A stretch of DNA of 64,000 nt from Novosphingobium sp. ST904 (GTDB lineage: Bacteria; Pseudomonadota; Alphaproteobacteria; Sphingomonadales; Sphingomonadaceae). Numbering within the stretch: position 1 is the first letter of the stretch; each line of letters opens with the position of its first letter. Of this stretch, positions 53,961-64,000 are shown piece by piece. The position numbers and the translations under genes were made by a program. The stretch lies in contig NZ_LGJH01000149.1 in the NCBI RefSeq assembly GCF_001298105.1, positions 41,771-105,770 on the forward strand, written 5' to 3'. Under the pieces are notes generated by a model, which saw nothing but the letters and a program-made list of their open reading frames with translations, had not been told where the DNA came from and did not search any database.

Positions 53961-53986
53961 CCACATAAAGATTTCTTTATATGTGG
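53961..53986. promoter_or_regulatory. Palindromic operator candidate upstream of metK
   Basis: An AT-rich imperfect palindrome, CCACATAAAGA facing TCTTTATATGTGG across two bases, lies eight bases before the metK ATG. The half-site CATATAAAGA resembles motifs I recall being assigned to the ArsR-type methyl-cycle regulator SahR in proteobacteria, whose targets include metK and ahcY. As a messenger hairpin it could also hinder ribosome entry. It is strikingly AT-rich against the local composition. Confidence 0.55.
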
Positions 53987-53993
53987 TGTCACG

Positions 53994-55211
<1,218 letters not shown>

Positions 55212-55370
55212 CCGGCCGCACCTTCGAAGGCATTGAAACGGCCGGGTTTCCGAAAGGAAGCCCGGCCCGTTCGCTTTGGCGCGGAGCCGGTCCGGCCCTC
55301 GCCATCGATGAACCGCCAACCTTGATCGACCAACGACGGCTTCCGGCTTGCACTGCGCGGCAAGCGGTCT

Positions 55371-55526
55371 AGGTCGTAAACTCATAAACGGCGCCATCGA
55401 GGCGCCCAAATGGCCCAGCGCTGCGTCGGGAAGGCTTGAAATATCGACATATTCCATCACCTTCCCTCCTGGCGCTGAGCCATTTTGCCTCAAACCTCGA
55501 TGGTGCCGTTTATGAGTTTACGACCT
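55371..55526. mobile_element. MITE-like element, copy 1
   Basis: A 156-bp element with 32-bp terminal inverted repeats that differ at one base, starting AGGTCGTAAACTCATAAACG. It is framed by CTAG at both ends, consistent with a TA or CTAG target duplication. It carries no reading frame and lies between metK and the M3 peptidase gene. Its terminal repeat recurs at 61487-61571. The full-length transposon that would mobilise it is not in the window. Confidence 0.8.
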
Positions 55527-55584
55527 AGCCTCATGGCATCGGCTTGCCGCGCCTTGCCGGCAGGCATCAAGGGACACACTCCAC

Positions 55585-57453
55585 ATGATCGAACTCGACC
55601 GCCGCGGCGCCCTGGGACTGGCTGCCGCGCTTCCGCTCGTATCGGCATTGCCCGGTCTCGCCAGCAGCGCCGCCGCCGCCACGAACGATCTTGCCGCCTG
55701 GGATCTCACTGATCTCTATCCCGACCTTGCAAGCTGGGAAACCGCCCGCAAGCAGGTGATGGATGCCCTGCCCCGCCTTGCCGCATACAAGGGCATGCTC
55801 GGCCAGAGCGCCGAGGCCATGGCGAAAGTGCTTGAGGACATCTCCGCCGTCACTCTCAAGGCGATCCGCGTCTACACTTATGCCGCGCTCAAGGCCGACG
55901 AGGACCTGCGCATCGCCCCCAACCAGGAACGCCAGGCCCAGGTGCAGGACATGTTCGCCGCCTTCGGAGAGGCGACCGCCTGGACCAGCCCGGAAATCCT
56001 CGCCGCGGGCAAGGACAAGGTGGAGCGCTTCATCGCCTCCAACGATGCGCTGAAGCGCCGCTTCGCCTTCTCGCTGCGCAATACCCTGCGCAAGGCCGAC
56101 CACACGCTCGACACACAGGGCGAGCAGATCCTCGCGGCCGCATCGTCGCCGCTCTCCGGTCCCGGCACGATCCGCGAACAATTGTTCAACTCGGACATCC
56201 CCTGGCCCACGATCACCCTTTCGGACGGACGCGAAACCCGGCTCGACAGCCAGGGCTATTCGCTTACCCGGGATGCCGCGAACCGCGAGGACCGCAAGAA
56301 GGTGTTCGATGCCTACTTCGGAGAGATGGGCAAGTTCGAAAGCTCGCTGGGCGCCGCCATGGCCGCCAAGCTCAAGGGCGACGTCTTCGAGGCGCGCATC
56401 CGCAAATACCCCAATTCGCTCGCCATGGCCCAGGCGGACGACGATGTGCCCGAGACCGTCTACCGCACGCTCGTATCGGCCACGAACGAAGGGCTTCCCC
56501 AGCTTCACCGCTATTTCCAGCTCCGCCGCAAGATGCTGAAGCTGCCGGATATCCATTATTACGACATCTACCCGCCGCTGGTCAGCCTCGACCGCAAGTT
56601 TACGCTCGCCGACATGCGCAACATCACGTTGAAAGCCGTCGCCCCGCTCGGGCCGGATTACGTGAAGCAGCTGGGCGAGGCGACCGCGGCCCGCTGGATG
56701 GATCCGCTTCCCCGGCCCGGCAAGACGTCCGGCGCCTACATGAACGGCTCCGTCTACGACGTGCACCCCTACCTGCTGCTCAACCTCGGCGAGAACTACG
56801 AAGGTCTGTCCACTTACGCGCACGAGTGGGGCCATGCCATGCACAGCCTGCTGGCGAAGTCCGCCCAGCCGTTCGAACTGGCGGACTATCCCACTTTCAC
56901 GGCGGAAATCGCCTCGACCTGCAACGAACTGCTGCTCACCGACTACATGCTGGACCAGGCCAAGACGAAGCAGGAGCGCATCTACTACCTCGGCATGCGG
57001 CTGGAAGGGCTGCGCGGCACTTACTTCCGGCAAACGATGTTCGCGGAGTTCGAACTGAAGATGCACGAGATGGCGGAGGCCGGTCAGGGCCTTTCCGGCG
57101 AGAGCCTGACGAGGGTCTATCTCGATCTGCTGAAACGCTATCACGGCCCGGATTTCGTGATCGACGAACCCTATGCGATCGAATGGGCCTATATCCCGCA
57201 CTTCTTCAGCTTCTTCTACGTCTACCAGTACGCCACCTCGATCACTGCGGGGACATGGTTCGCCAATGCCATCCTCAAGGGAGGAAACACAGAGCGCGAA
57301 CGCTATCTCGACGTGCTGCGCGCGGGCGGCTCGGACCATCCCACGGCGATCCTCAAACGGGCCGGTCTCGACATGACCAGCCCCCAGCCCTACCGCGATC
57401 TCATCGCCGGGTTCGGCCAGACGATAGACGAGATCGAATCCCTGCTCGGCTAA
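55585..57453 (+). CDS. Oligoendopeptidase F-type M3 peptidase, exported
   Basis: A 622-residue M3 metallopeptidase. The N terminus has a twin-arginine-like signal (DRRGALGLAAALPLVSALPGLASSAAAA), unusual for PepF enzymes, which are mostly cytoplasmic. The zinc site is HEWGHAMHS (His413, Glu414, His417), with the third ligand Glu probably in FTAEIASTCNE. The substrate-binding region reads EWAYIPHFFSFFYVYQYATS. Length is typical of oligoendopeptidase F. It probably degrades short peptides in the periplasm. It lies just after MITE copy 1. Confidence 0.92.
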   Translation: MIELDRRGALGLAAALPLVSALPGLASSAAAATNDLAAWDLTDLYPDLASWETARKQVMDALPRLAAYKGMLGQSAEAMAKVLEDISAVTLKAIRVYTYAALKADEDLRIAPNQERQAQVQDMFAAFGEATAWTSPEILAAGKDKVERFIASNDALKRRFAFSLRNTLRKADHTLDTQGEQILAAASSPLSGPGTIREQLFNSDIPWPTITLSDGRETRLDSQGYSLTRDAANREDRKKVFDAYFGEMGKFESSLGAAMAAKLKGDVFEARIRKYPNSLAMAQADDDVPETVYRTLVSATNEGLPQLHRYFQLRRKMLKLPDIHYYDIYPPLVSLDRKFTLADMRNITLKAVAPLGPDYVKQLGEATAARWMDPLPRPGKTSGAYMNGSVYDVHPYLLLNLGENYEGLSTYAHEWGHAMHSLLAKSAQPFELADYPTFTAEIASTCNELLLTDYMLDQAKTKQERIYYLGMRLEGLRGTYFRQTMFAEFELKMHEMAEAGQGLSGESLTRVYLDLLKRYHGPDFVIDEPYAIEWAYIPHFFSFFYVYQYATSITAGTWFANAILKGGNTERERYLDVLRAGGSDHPTAILKRAGLDMTSPQPYRDLIAGFGQTIDEIESLLG

Positions 57454-57565
57454 GCCGGCGATCCGACCGTAATTCGGGACGGGAGGCGTCGACATCGCGC
57501 CTTCCCCGTCCTACCTGCCGCACGATTGCACCGGCCATTCTCCGTGGCTGACCCAAGGCTGACCC

Positions 57566-58414
57566 ATGGCATATGAAACGCTGATTTCCGTCTCCCAACT
57601 CCATGACCTGCTGGCTTCCGGGGAGGACGTGCTGATCCTCGACTGCGACTTCGAGCTGGGCCAGCCGGACAAGGGCCGCGAAAGCTATCGCGCCGGGCAC
57701 CTTCCCGGCGCGCGCCATGCCCATCTCGACGACGACCTGGCCGGGCCGCCGGACGGTACCAACGGTCGCCATCCGCTGCCCGCCCCGGTCGCGCTCGCCG
57801 CGTTCCTGCGCGGACAGGGACTGAAGCCGGGACAGCAGGTCGTCGCCTGCGATTCCAGCGGCGGGGCCTGGGCCGCCCGCGCCTGGTGGCTGCTGCGCTG
57901 GGTCGGCCATGCCCCGGTCGCCGTGCTGGACGGCGGCAAGCAGGCATGGCTCGCGGCAGGCCTGCCGATCGAAACCGGAGAGCCTGCCCCCTGTGCACCG
58001 GGTACTTTCGTTGCGGGCGAACCGCTGGTGCCCGCCCCGGTAAATGCCGCGCAAGTGCTCGCAAATATCGAAACCGGCGCCGCGCAGACGCTCGACGCCC
58101 GCGATCCGTCGCGGTTCCGGGGCGATCCCAATCCGATCGACCCCGTTGCCGGGCACATCCCGGGCGCGCGAAACCGGTTCTTCCGGGACAACCTCGGCCC
58201 GGACGGACGCTTCCGTTCTGCCGATGAACTAGCTGCCCGCTTCAGCGACCTGCTCGGCGGCCGGCCCGCGATACTCAGTTGCGGTTCGGGCGTAACCGCC
58301 TGCCACAATGCACTCGCCATGGCCGTGGCGGGGCTGGCCGAACCACATCTCTATCCCGGCTCGTGGAGCGAGTGGATCGCCGATCCGGCGCGTCCCGTCG
58401 CCACGGGTGACTGA
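57566..58414 (+). CDS. sseA: Sulfurtransferase (3-mercaptopyruvate type)
   Basis: A 282-residue protein with two rhodanese domains. The inactive N-terminal domain includes ILDCDFELGQPDKGRESYRAGHLPGARHAHLDDDL. The C-terminal catalytic domain has DARDPSRFRG, GHIPGARN and the active-site loop CGSGVTA with Cys239. The CG(S/A)GVTA loop marks 3-mercaptopyruvate sulfurtransferases rather than thiosulfate rhodaneses (CRKGVT). It transfers sulfur to cyanide or thiols. It is a separate gene 112 bases after the M3 peptidase. Confidence 0.9.
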   Translation: MAYETLISVSQLHDLLASGEDVLILDCDFELGQPDKGRESYRAGHLPGARHAHLDDDLAGPPDGTNGRHPLPAPVALAAFLRGQGLKPGQQVVACDSSGGAWAARAWWLLRWVGHAPVAVLDGGKQAWLAAGLPIETGEPAPCAPGTFVAGEPLVPAPVNAAQVLANIETGAAQTLDARDPSRFRGDPNPIDPVAGHIPGARNRFFRDNLGPDGRFRSADELAARFSDLLGGRPAILSCGSGVTACHNALAMAVAGLAEPHLYPGSWSEWIADPARPVATGD

Positions 58415-58570
58415 CGGCCGGCCGCATCGAAGCCGCTCTCGAAAGCTGCAATTCCCGCCGAAGAACAATTACATCCTTGCCGTCAGGCCGCATTCCTGTG
58501 CTTGACGAACATCGTACCGGAAATCGGGGGCTGGCCCCGAAGCGATGAATTCTTCCGGTCGGGGGCGACG

Positions 58571-61488
58571 ATGACGATGCGGCTCTGGGCAGGCCTGACA
58601 GCATGCCTCCTGGCGGGGACGGCAATGGGCGGGTCAGGCACGGCCATGGCCCGTCCTGCACCTTTGCCGGGCCAGCTCGCCAGCGAGCTTCATGCCCTTG
58701 CCGACTATGACACCTCGGGCGACCCGCAAGCCGCGCTGAACCGGATCGACGCGCTGCTCGCAAAGGCGCGCAAAACCCGGGGCCTCGACCCTGTGGACCT
58801 GCTTCTTGCCGATGCCACGCGCGGCGAAGCCCTGTTCTGGCTCGGCCGCTACGCGGAAGCGCTCGCCGTCTTCCGCCGGTTCGATGCGGAAATGACCGCT
58901 CGCGGCCAACCGATGACACCGCGCCGGGCCGACATCGTCAACAATATCGGTTCCGCGCTCTCCAGCCTCGGAAAGCTCGACGAGGCCCACGGCTACAAAC
59001 AGCGCGCTCTCGCGATCGCCGAGGAGATCTCCGGGCCGGGCAGCAGCGAATATGCCGCCGCGCTCTACGGGCTCGCGGTGATCGACTATCGACGCGGCCT
59101 GCCGCTGGAGGCGATCCCGAAAGTCGAGCAGGCCCTCGCCATCAGCCGCGCCGCTGCGGAGCGCACGGGAACGAACCTCGAAAATCCCGCCATCTACGGC
59201 ATCACGCTGTCGACCCTTCGCATACAGGCAGGCGATTCCGCCTCCGCCGTCGATGCTGCCCGCGATGCCGCCAGCTGGGCCGAGGCTCGCCTTGGCAAGG
59301 GACACCGGATCACGCTGGCATCGCTCAATGCACTGGGGGCCGCGCTCAACGATGCCGGCCTCTACGGACGGGCCACCCCGATCCTGCGCCGCGCGCTGGA
59401 CTTGCGCATGGCGAACCCTTCGCCTGACCAGCGCGACGTCGGCTATTCGCTCAATGCGCTGGCCTACTCGCTCGACCTCGCCGGTTTTTCCGAAGAAGCG
59501 CGTCCTTTCTACGAGCGCTCGGCAGCGATCTTCGAGGCATTGCCACCTTCGGGCCAGTCGATGTCGGGCGCCAACATCTTCGGCCAGATCGCACGCATCG
59601 CGCGGGACGACGGAGAAACCGAAACCGCGCTGGCCCTTTATCGCAAGGCACTGGCGCTGGCTCGCCGCAACGCGGCCTCTCCCGACGATCCCGAAGTGCT
59701 GTGGGCCGAATTCAGCCTCGCCAAGATGCTGAATCTGACGGGCGATCCAAAAAGCGCGCTGGCGCTGCTCGATCACGTCAACGCGGGCTATGCGAAGCGG
59801 GCGCAGGCCGCCAACCTCGATCGCATCTCCGGTCTCGCGCTGCGGGGTCTTATCGATGCGCGTCAGGGCGATCCGGTCGGTGCGCTCGAACGGCTGAAAC
59901 CCGTCCTGGCTACCTTGCGCGAACATCTGCTGGACCGGGCATCCCCGGCTGCGGGCTCGGTGCGCCTGCGCGATCAGGCTTCGGGGCTCTTCGTGCTCGA
60001 AAGCCGCGTGGCGCTTGCCGCCGGGGACATGGAAACCGCGTTCGGCGCCCTCCAGATGGCGGGAATGGGGGACCTCCAGACCGCGTTTGGCGGCGCAGGT
60101 CCCTATCGCGGCGGCCATGGCCCCGAAGCCGAAGAGGCCATTCGCGCCTACCGCAACGAAGCCGCCGAACTGCGCGCCCTGCGCCGAGAACGTGACCGGG
60201 CGACCGGCGACGGCCAAAGCCTGTCCCCAGATGCTGCGGAAAAGCTCGCCGCATCGGAAACGCGCCTTGTCCGGCTCGATGCCGAGATCGCGCGGCTTGT
60301 CCCCGGCCATACCGCGCTGTCCAGCCTGGCCCCCGCCGGGCTCATCGCCACCCGCGCACACTTGCGCGGCGATCAGGCGGTTCTCCTTTACGGACAGGAT
60401 GCCGAAGGTCTGGTCGTGCTTGCGGTCACGCGCGGGGGCATCGCTTCCGCGCTGGTGCCGGTGACACCGCGCCGCCTGCTCGACCTGCAACGCCGCCTGC
60501 GCGGATCGATCGAGGAAGGCGTGCTAACGGACGGCCGATCCGCTTTCGACCGGCAGGCTGCCCACGAACTCTACACGCTGCTGTTCCCTACCCCTATCGC
60601 ACGCGCCGTGCATGACCGCGAAGAGTTGGCTGTCCTCGCGCAGGGCACCCTGGCCGCGCTGCCGTTCGACCTGCTCGTCACCGCACCGCCCCGCGGATCG
60701 GACAGCGATCCACAAGCCCTGCGCGAAACCCCGTGGCTGGTCAGGACTCACGCCGTCGGCACCCTGATAAGCGCTTCCACGCTGTCATCCGGTACATCGC
60801 GAAGAGCCGGCCGGCGCGGATTCGTCGCATCGGCGCTCCAGTGCTGCGAAATCCCGATGCCGATGCCTCTGATGCCGTCGCCACGGTAGTCTCCGCCCTC
60901 CCCGGCCTGCCGAGCCTGCCCGGCGCCGGGAATGAGCTTGCCGCGATGGCCGCAACCTTCAGGGGCGAACGCCGGCTGCTCCTCGGCTCCGGCGCCACCG
61001 AGGCAGCGGTCAAGGCCGCGCCGCTGGACCGGGCGGGGGTGATCGCCTTCGCCACGCACGGACTGGTGGGCGGCGCCTATCGCAACATGCTCGAACCCGC
61101 GCTCGTCCTGACGCCTCCCGCCGATGCGGGCGGGTCCGAAGACGGGTTGCTCACGGCCTCGGAAATCGCGCGGCTCAAGCTCGACGCGGACTGGGTGATC
61201 CTTTCCGCCTGCGACACCAGTGCGGGCGACAGCGAGAATGCGCCGACCTATTCCGGCCTGGCACAGGCCTTCATTTCCGCCGGCGCCCGTTCGCTGCTGC
61301 TGTCGCACTGGCCGGTGCGGGACGATGTCGCCAGCCGGCTGACACTGGCCACGGTGAAAGGCGCGCGTGGACATACCCGCCGCGCCGAAGCGCTGCGCCG
61401 GGCCCAACTCGATGTGCTGGGCGACCGGAGCGTGGCGGGCGCGGCCCATCCGGCGATCTGGGCGCCGTTCGTGCTGGTGGGGAACTAG
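58571..61488 (+). pseudogene. Exported TPR-CHAT protein, frameshifted before the catalytic residues
   Basis: With one base restored the product is about 972 residues. It has a signal peptide (MTMRLWAGLTACLLAGTAMGG), about ten tetratricopeptide-like repeats (residues about 50-450), a coiled coil and a C-terminal CHAT caspase-like domain. The CHAT His is in IAFATHGLVGG and the Cys in VILSACDTSAGD. The first frame ends at 60889. A G is missing near 60826 (GTCGCATCGG where GTCGGCATCGG is expected), after which FVGIGAPVLRNPDADA and the catalytic part follow. A TTG at 58502 was not chosen because the signal peptide starts at 58571. The TAG stop overlaps MITE copy 2. As sequenced, the protease core is cut off. 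Confidence 0.85.
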
Positions 61489-61571
61489 GTCGTAAACTCA
61501 TAAACGGCACCTTCGGCCCGAGCTGTTCGCCATTTGGGCGCCTCGATGGTGCGTTTATGAGTTTACGACCT
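61487..61571. mobile_element. MITE-like element, copy 2 (short)
   Basis: An 85-bp relative of the element at 55371-55526, with the same terminal repeat start AGGTCGTAAACTCATAAACG. Its right half matches the left half of copy 1 in inverted orientation, including CATTTGGGCGCCTCGATGG. The right terminal repeat lacks one C relative to copy 1 (GTGCGTTT for GTGCCGTTT). Its left border provides the TAG stop of the CHAT gene, and its right border is 10 bases from the stop of the opposing oxidoreductase. Confidence 0.75.
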
Positions 61572-61581
61572 GGTGCTTGGT

Positions 61582-62700
61582 TCAGCCATTTTTGCCGGCT
61601 TCCTCTTCCTCCCAGGTGGGGTAATCGGTGTAGCCGCGCGCGCCGAGGTCACCGTACCAGGTAGCGCGGTCGGCAGCGTTGGTCGGATGGCCGGCGCGCA
61701 TGCGCTCGACCAGGTCGGGGTTGGCAATGAACGGGCGGCCGAAGGCGATGAGGTCGAGCTCGCCCGACTGCAGGGCCGCCTCGGCGGTGTCCTTCTCGAA
61801 GCCGCCTGCGGCAATCAGGATGCCGGTATAGGTGTTACGGAAATCGCGTGCGAAGTTTTCGGGCATCTTCTCGGCGCCAATCGTCAGCTGATCGCTGAGA
61901 TGCACATAGGCAAGGCTGCGCTTCTCGAACTCGCCCGCCAGCGTGACCCAGGTTTCGGCCTCGTCTTCGTAGGGCTTCATGCCGAACAGGCGGCCGAACG
62001 GCGAGACGCGCACGCCGACCCGGTTGCTGCCGATCTCCGCGCTGATCGCGTCGAGCGTTTCGAGCATGAAGCGCAGGCGGTTCGCGATCGAGCCACCATA
62101 GCGGTCCTCGCGCTTGTTGAACGCGCCGTTGACGAACTGCTCGAAGAGGTAGCCATTGGCGCCGTGGAGCTCGACGCCGTCGAAACCGGCATCGATGGCC
62201 GTGCGCGCCGCCCGCACGAAGTCGTGGGTAATTCGGGCGACTTCTTCGGTCTCAAGCGCGCGCGGAGGGCTGGCAGCGAGCGTCTTGGCGGTGCCGTTCT
62301 CGTCGCGCCCGAAAGCCCAGACGTTCTCGCCCACGCTTGATGAACACGAAACCGGCGACTGTTCCTCGCCCAGGATCGAGGTGTGCGAGACACGCCCCAC
62401 ATGCCAGAGCTGGGCAAACATGCGGCCACCTTTCGCGTGAACCGCGTCGGTCACACGCCGCCAGCCTGCGACCTGCTCGCGCGTATAGAGGCCCGGATTG
62501 AACAGGTAGCCGCAGCCTTCCAGCGAGACCGGGGCCCCTTCGCTGATGATGAGGCCTGCGTCAGCGCGCTGGCTGTAGTACTTCACGGTCAGGTCGTCGG
62601 GCACGGTGTCGAGCGCCCGCGCCCGGGTCATCGGCGCCATGACGACGCGGTTTCGCAGTTGGAGACCGGAGAGGTCGAAGGGCTCGAAAAGCTTGGTCAT
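61582..62700 (-). CDS. Old yellow enzyme family alkene reductase
   Basis: A 372-residue FMN-dependent ene-reductase. Landmarks are RNRVVMAPMTRARA, the YYSQRADAGLIISEGAPVS strand, FAQLWHVGRVSH, and the substrate-binding His and Asn in VELHGANGYLFEQF. NKREDRYGGSIANRLRF and the phosphate-binding GGF and FGRPFIANPDLV loops follow. It resembles NemA/xenobiotic reductases that reduce enones, enals or nitro compounds. The ATG at 62700 lies 116 bases from the divergent LysR gene, which probably controls it. Confidence 0.93.
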   Translation of the reverse strand: MTKLFEPFDLSGLQLRNRVVMAPMTRARALDTVPDDLTVKYYSQRADAGLIISEGAPVSLEGCGYLFNPGLYTREQVAGWRRVTDAVHAKGGRMFAQLWHVGRVSHTSILGEEQSPVSCSSSVGENVWAFGRDENGTAKTLAASPPRALETEEVARITHDFVRAARTAIDAGFDGVELHGANGYLFEQFVNGAFNKREDRYGGSIANRLRFMLETLDAISAEIGSNRVGVRVSPFGRLFGMKPYEDEAETWVTLAGEFEKRSLAYVHLSDQLTIGAEKMPENFARDFRNTYTGILIAAGGFEKDTAEAALQSGELDLIAFGRPFIANPDLVERMRAGHPTNAADRATWYGDLGARGYTDYPTWEEEEAGKNG

Positions 62701-62816
62701 GGGAATCCTGGAAAGTACGGGTTTGGAATTGGAGCGATGCGTTGCTCCTAATTAGAGTGGAACTGAGGGCTGATAATCCCCTTGCCATTCCAGCCAGCCG
62801 ATCCCACAATTCCCGA

Positions 62817-63755
62817 ATGGACACGCAAGACCGATTTTCCGGACTGATGGAATTCGTCACGACCGTGCGCCAGGGGAGCTTCGCGGCCGCCGCCCGGGAG
62901 CTGGGTGTCACGGGTTCCGCGGTCGGCAAGAGTATCACGCGCCTGGAGGCGCGCCTCGGGACCAAATTGCTGCACCGGACAACGCGGCTTTTGACCCTGA
63001 CCGCCGAAGGCCAGCTCTACCTCGATGCGTGCCAGAGGATCATCGATGACCTGGAAGGGACCGAACTGGCGATGGCGTCGGGGCGGGACACGCCGGTAGG
63101 GACGCTTCATCTCAACCTGCCTGCGGCGTTCGGGCGCAAACACGTGATGCCGATCCTGCTGGATCTCACGGCCCGGTACCGCCACCTCCACCTCTCGGTG
63201 ATGTTCACCGAGCGCACGGCCAACGTCATCGATGAGGGCATCGACCTCGCCGTGCGCATCGGCGCGCTCGGCAACGACGCGGACCTGACCGCGCGGCGGC
63301 TCGGCACCCAGCGGCTCCTGATCTGTGCCTCCCCGGACTACCTTGCGCGCCATGGCGCCCCGACAACTCCGGAGGAATTGACACAGCGTGATTGCATCAT
63401 CGGTTGGAGGCGCGTTCCCCGACCGGTGTGGTTGCTGAAGGATGAGGCCGGTGGCGAGATCGCTCAGGAAGTGAAGGTACGCCATGAATTCAGCGACGGC
63501 GAAGCGATCGTCGCGGCCGTTCTGGCGGGAGAAGGCCTGTCCCAGCTCCCGACCTGGTTGATCGGCAAGGAGCTTGCTTCAGGCGCTCTTGTGCCGGTGC
63601 TGGAGGAATTTGCCGGCGCACAAATGCCGATCCACCTCGTCTGGCCCAGCTCCCGCTATGAGCAGCCGCGCCTGCGCATAGTGATCGACGCCCTGGCTGC
63701 CGCGGCGCAAGAGCCGGGATCGTGCTTTACGCCAGAAGCGCCTTCCCGAGACTAA
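62817..63755 (+). CDS. LysR-family transcriptional regulator
   Basis: A 312-residue LysR protein. The DNA-binding domain is about residues 5-64 (FSGLMEFVTTVRQGSFAAAARELGVTGSAVGKSITRLEARLGTKLLHRTTRLLTLT). The effector domain follows, with LHLNLPAAFGRKHVMPILLDL and VRIGALGNDADL. It is divergent from the ene-reductase and is probably its activator or repressor. ATG 62817 is preferred over the upstream start at 62742 because the family begins close to MDTQDRF. The IS110 end begins after its stop. Confidence 0.92.
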   Translation: MDTQDRFSGLMEFVTTVRQGSFAAAARELGVTGSAVGKSITRLEARLGTKLLHRTTRLLTLTAEGQLYLDACQRIIDDLEGTELAMASGRDTPVGTLHLNLPAAFGRKHVMPILLDLTARYRHLHLSVMFTERTANVIDEGIDLAVRIGALGNDADLTARRLGTQRLLICASPDYLARHGAPTTPEELTQRDCIIGWRRVPRPVWLLKDEAGGEIAQEVKVRHEFSDGEAIVAAVLAGEGLSQLPTWLIGKELASGALVPVLEEFAGAQMPIHLVWPSSRYEQPRLRIVIDALAAAAQEPGSCFTPEAPSRD

Positions 63756-63968
63756 TGCCACCAGAAATTGACAAGGATAGGTTCTGCAGCGGCTCGCGAC
63801 CCTTCGGTCGTTCAGCGGTCGAATTCCCGTTCCCCGGTGCAGTCCTGTCCACTTGCCCATCCCATACGCCCACGCCGGGCCGGGTTGCGGCTATAGCTGA
63901 TGGGGTGGACGCCCCCGACAGCCTTTATGGCAAAGTGGAGGTGTTGAAGCACCACTGAGGAGGCGTCC
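63756..63968 (+). mobile_element. IS110-family element, left non-coding end
   Basis: These 213 bases contain no gene and lie directly upstream of an IS110-type transposase start. They include GGGG-TGGACG-CCCC near 63,902 and a GGTG-TTGAAG-CACC hairpin just before the GAGGAGG ribosome-binding site. In IS110 elements this region carries the structured bridge RNA that selects target and donor DNA. The exact left boundary cannot be placed without the right end or an empty site. Confidence 0.5.
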
Positions 63969-64000
63969 GTGTCACAGGTTACCACAATCGGTCTGGATAT
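63969..64000 (+). CDS. IS110-family transposase, N-terminal fragment (cut by window)
   Basis: A GTG at 63969, six bases after a strong GAGGAGG box, opens MSQVTTIGLDI before the window ends. This is the usual beginning of IS110 transposases, where the Asp of IGLD is the first acidic residue of the RuvC-like DEDD site. Only 11 codons are visible, so the call rests on this motif and the structured leader. Confidence 0.7.
   Translation, partial: MSQVTTIGLD

Noticed and set aside
53953..53993. SAM riboswitch upstream of metK
   Set aside because: Only 41 bases separate lnt and metK, and the single AT-rich palindrome lacks the pseudoknot or multi-helix layout of known SAM or SAM/SAH riboswitches; an operator is a better fit.
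55567..57495. Leftward 642-codon open frame over the M3 peptidase
   Set aside because: The rightward frame has the HEWGH zinc site and full family sequence; the antisense frame has none.

Overview
The window is GC-rich DNA from an alphaproteobacterium, most likely a sphingomonad of the Novosphingobium/Sphingobium type. The family mix points there: a DUF4167 protein with a TTG start, an HTH-DUF4019 regulator, DUF2889, CaiB-type CoA transferase, an unusually long indolepyruvate ferredoxin oxidoreductase, M61 and M3 peptidases, and the order hisS-prfA-prmC. The genus is inferred from gene content, not measured.

Positions 1 to about 16,400 hold part of a P2-like prophage. Terminase and portal genes (P, Q) and a Dam-type methylase run rightward. 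Scaffold, capsid and tail genes run leftward in P2 order: O, N, M, L, two small genes, X, R, S, J, I, H, then a sialidase-like tail protein cut by the window edge. The P2 lysis genes and the baseplate genes V and W are absent from this stretch. A brnTA toxin-antitoxin pair with its own promoter sits exactly where V and W should be, and J is frameshifted. The right end carries accessory genes: an exported protein, an SOS-box-controlled pair of small genes, and an SRAP DNA-repair gene. An AT-rich gap bounded by a 15-bp inverted repeat and a tRNA-Val(TAC) follow.

Positions 16,500 to 44,850 are catabolic. The first block (short-chain dehydrogenase, CoA transferase, hydrolase, two-domain hydratase, acyl-CoA ligase, with a divergent IclR regulator) looks like CoA-thioester breakdown. 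Next are a membrane HTH-DUF4019 regulator and a chemoreceptor. A biotin-dependent acyl-CoA carboxylase operon follows with a divergent LysR. Then come an LLM flavin oxidoreductase, a fused 2-oxoacid ferredoxin oxidoreductase, DUF2889, a medium-chain reductase, a P450, an SDR and an aldehyde dehydrogenase, all leftward. A divergent succinate-semialdehyde-type dehydrogenase and another SDR close the region. A plausible reading is hydroxylation and stepwise oxidation of a hydrophobic (terpenoid, steroid or aromatic) substrate, CoA activation, beta-oxidation-like steps and oxidative decarboxylation of a 2-oxo acid. The substrate is not known.

Positions 44,890 to 58,400 are mostly core genes: ppa, an M61 peptidase, hisS-prfA-prmC, DUF4167, lnt, metK with a palindromic operator candidate, an M3 peptidase and a sulfurtransferase. 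Two related miniature inverted-repeat elements flank the region that ends with an exported TPR-CHAT protein. The window closes with an old yellow enzyme, a divergent LysR and the left end of an IS110-family element.

A striking global feature is at least nine single-base reading-frame breaks in eight otherwise well-preserved genes. Eight of them fit the loss of one G or C from a GG or CC run. They may be assembly errors rather than true pseudogenes, and this should be settled before any of these genes is called dead.
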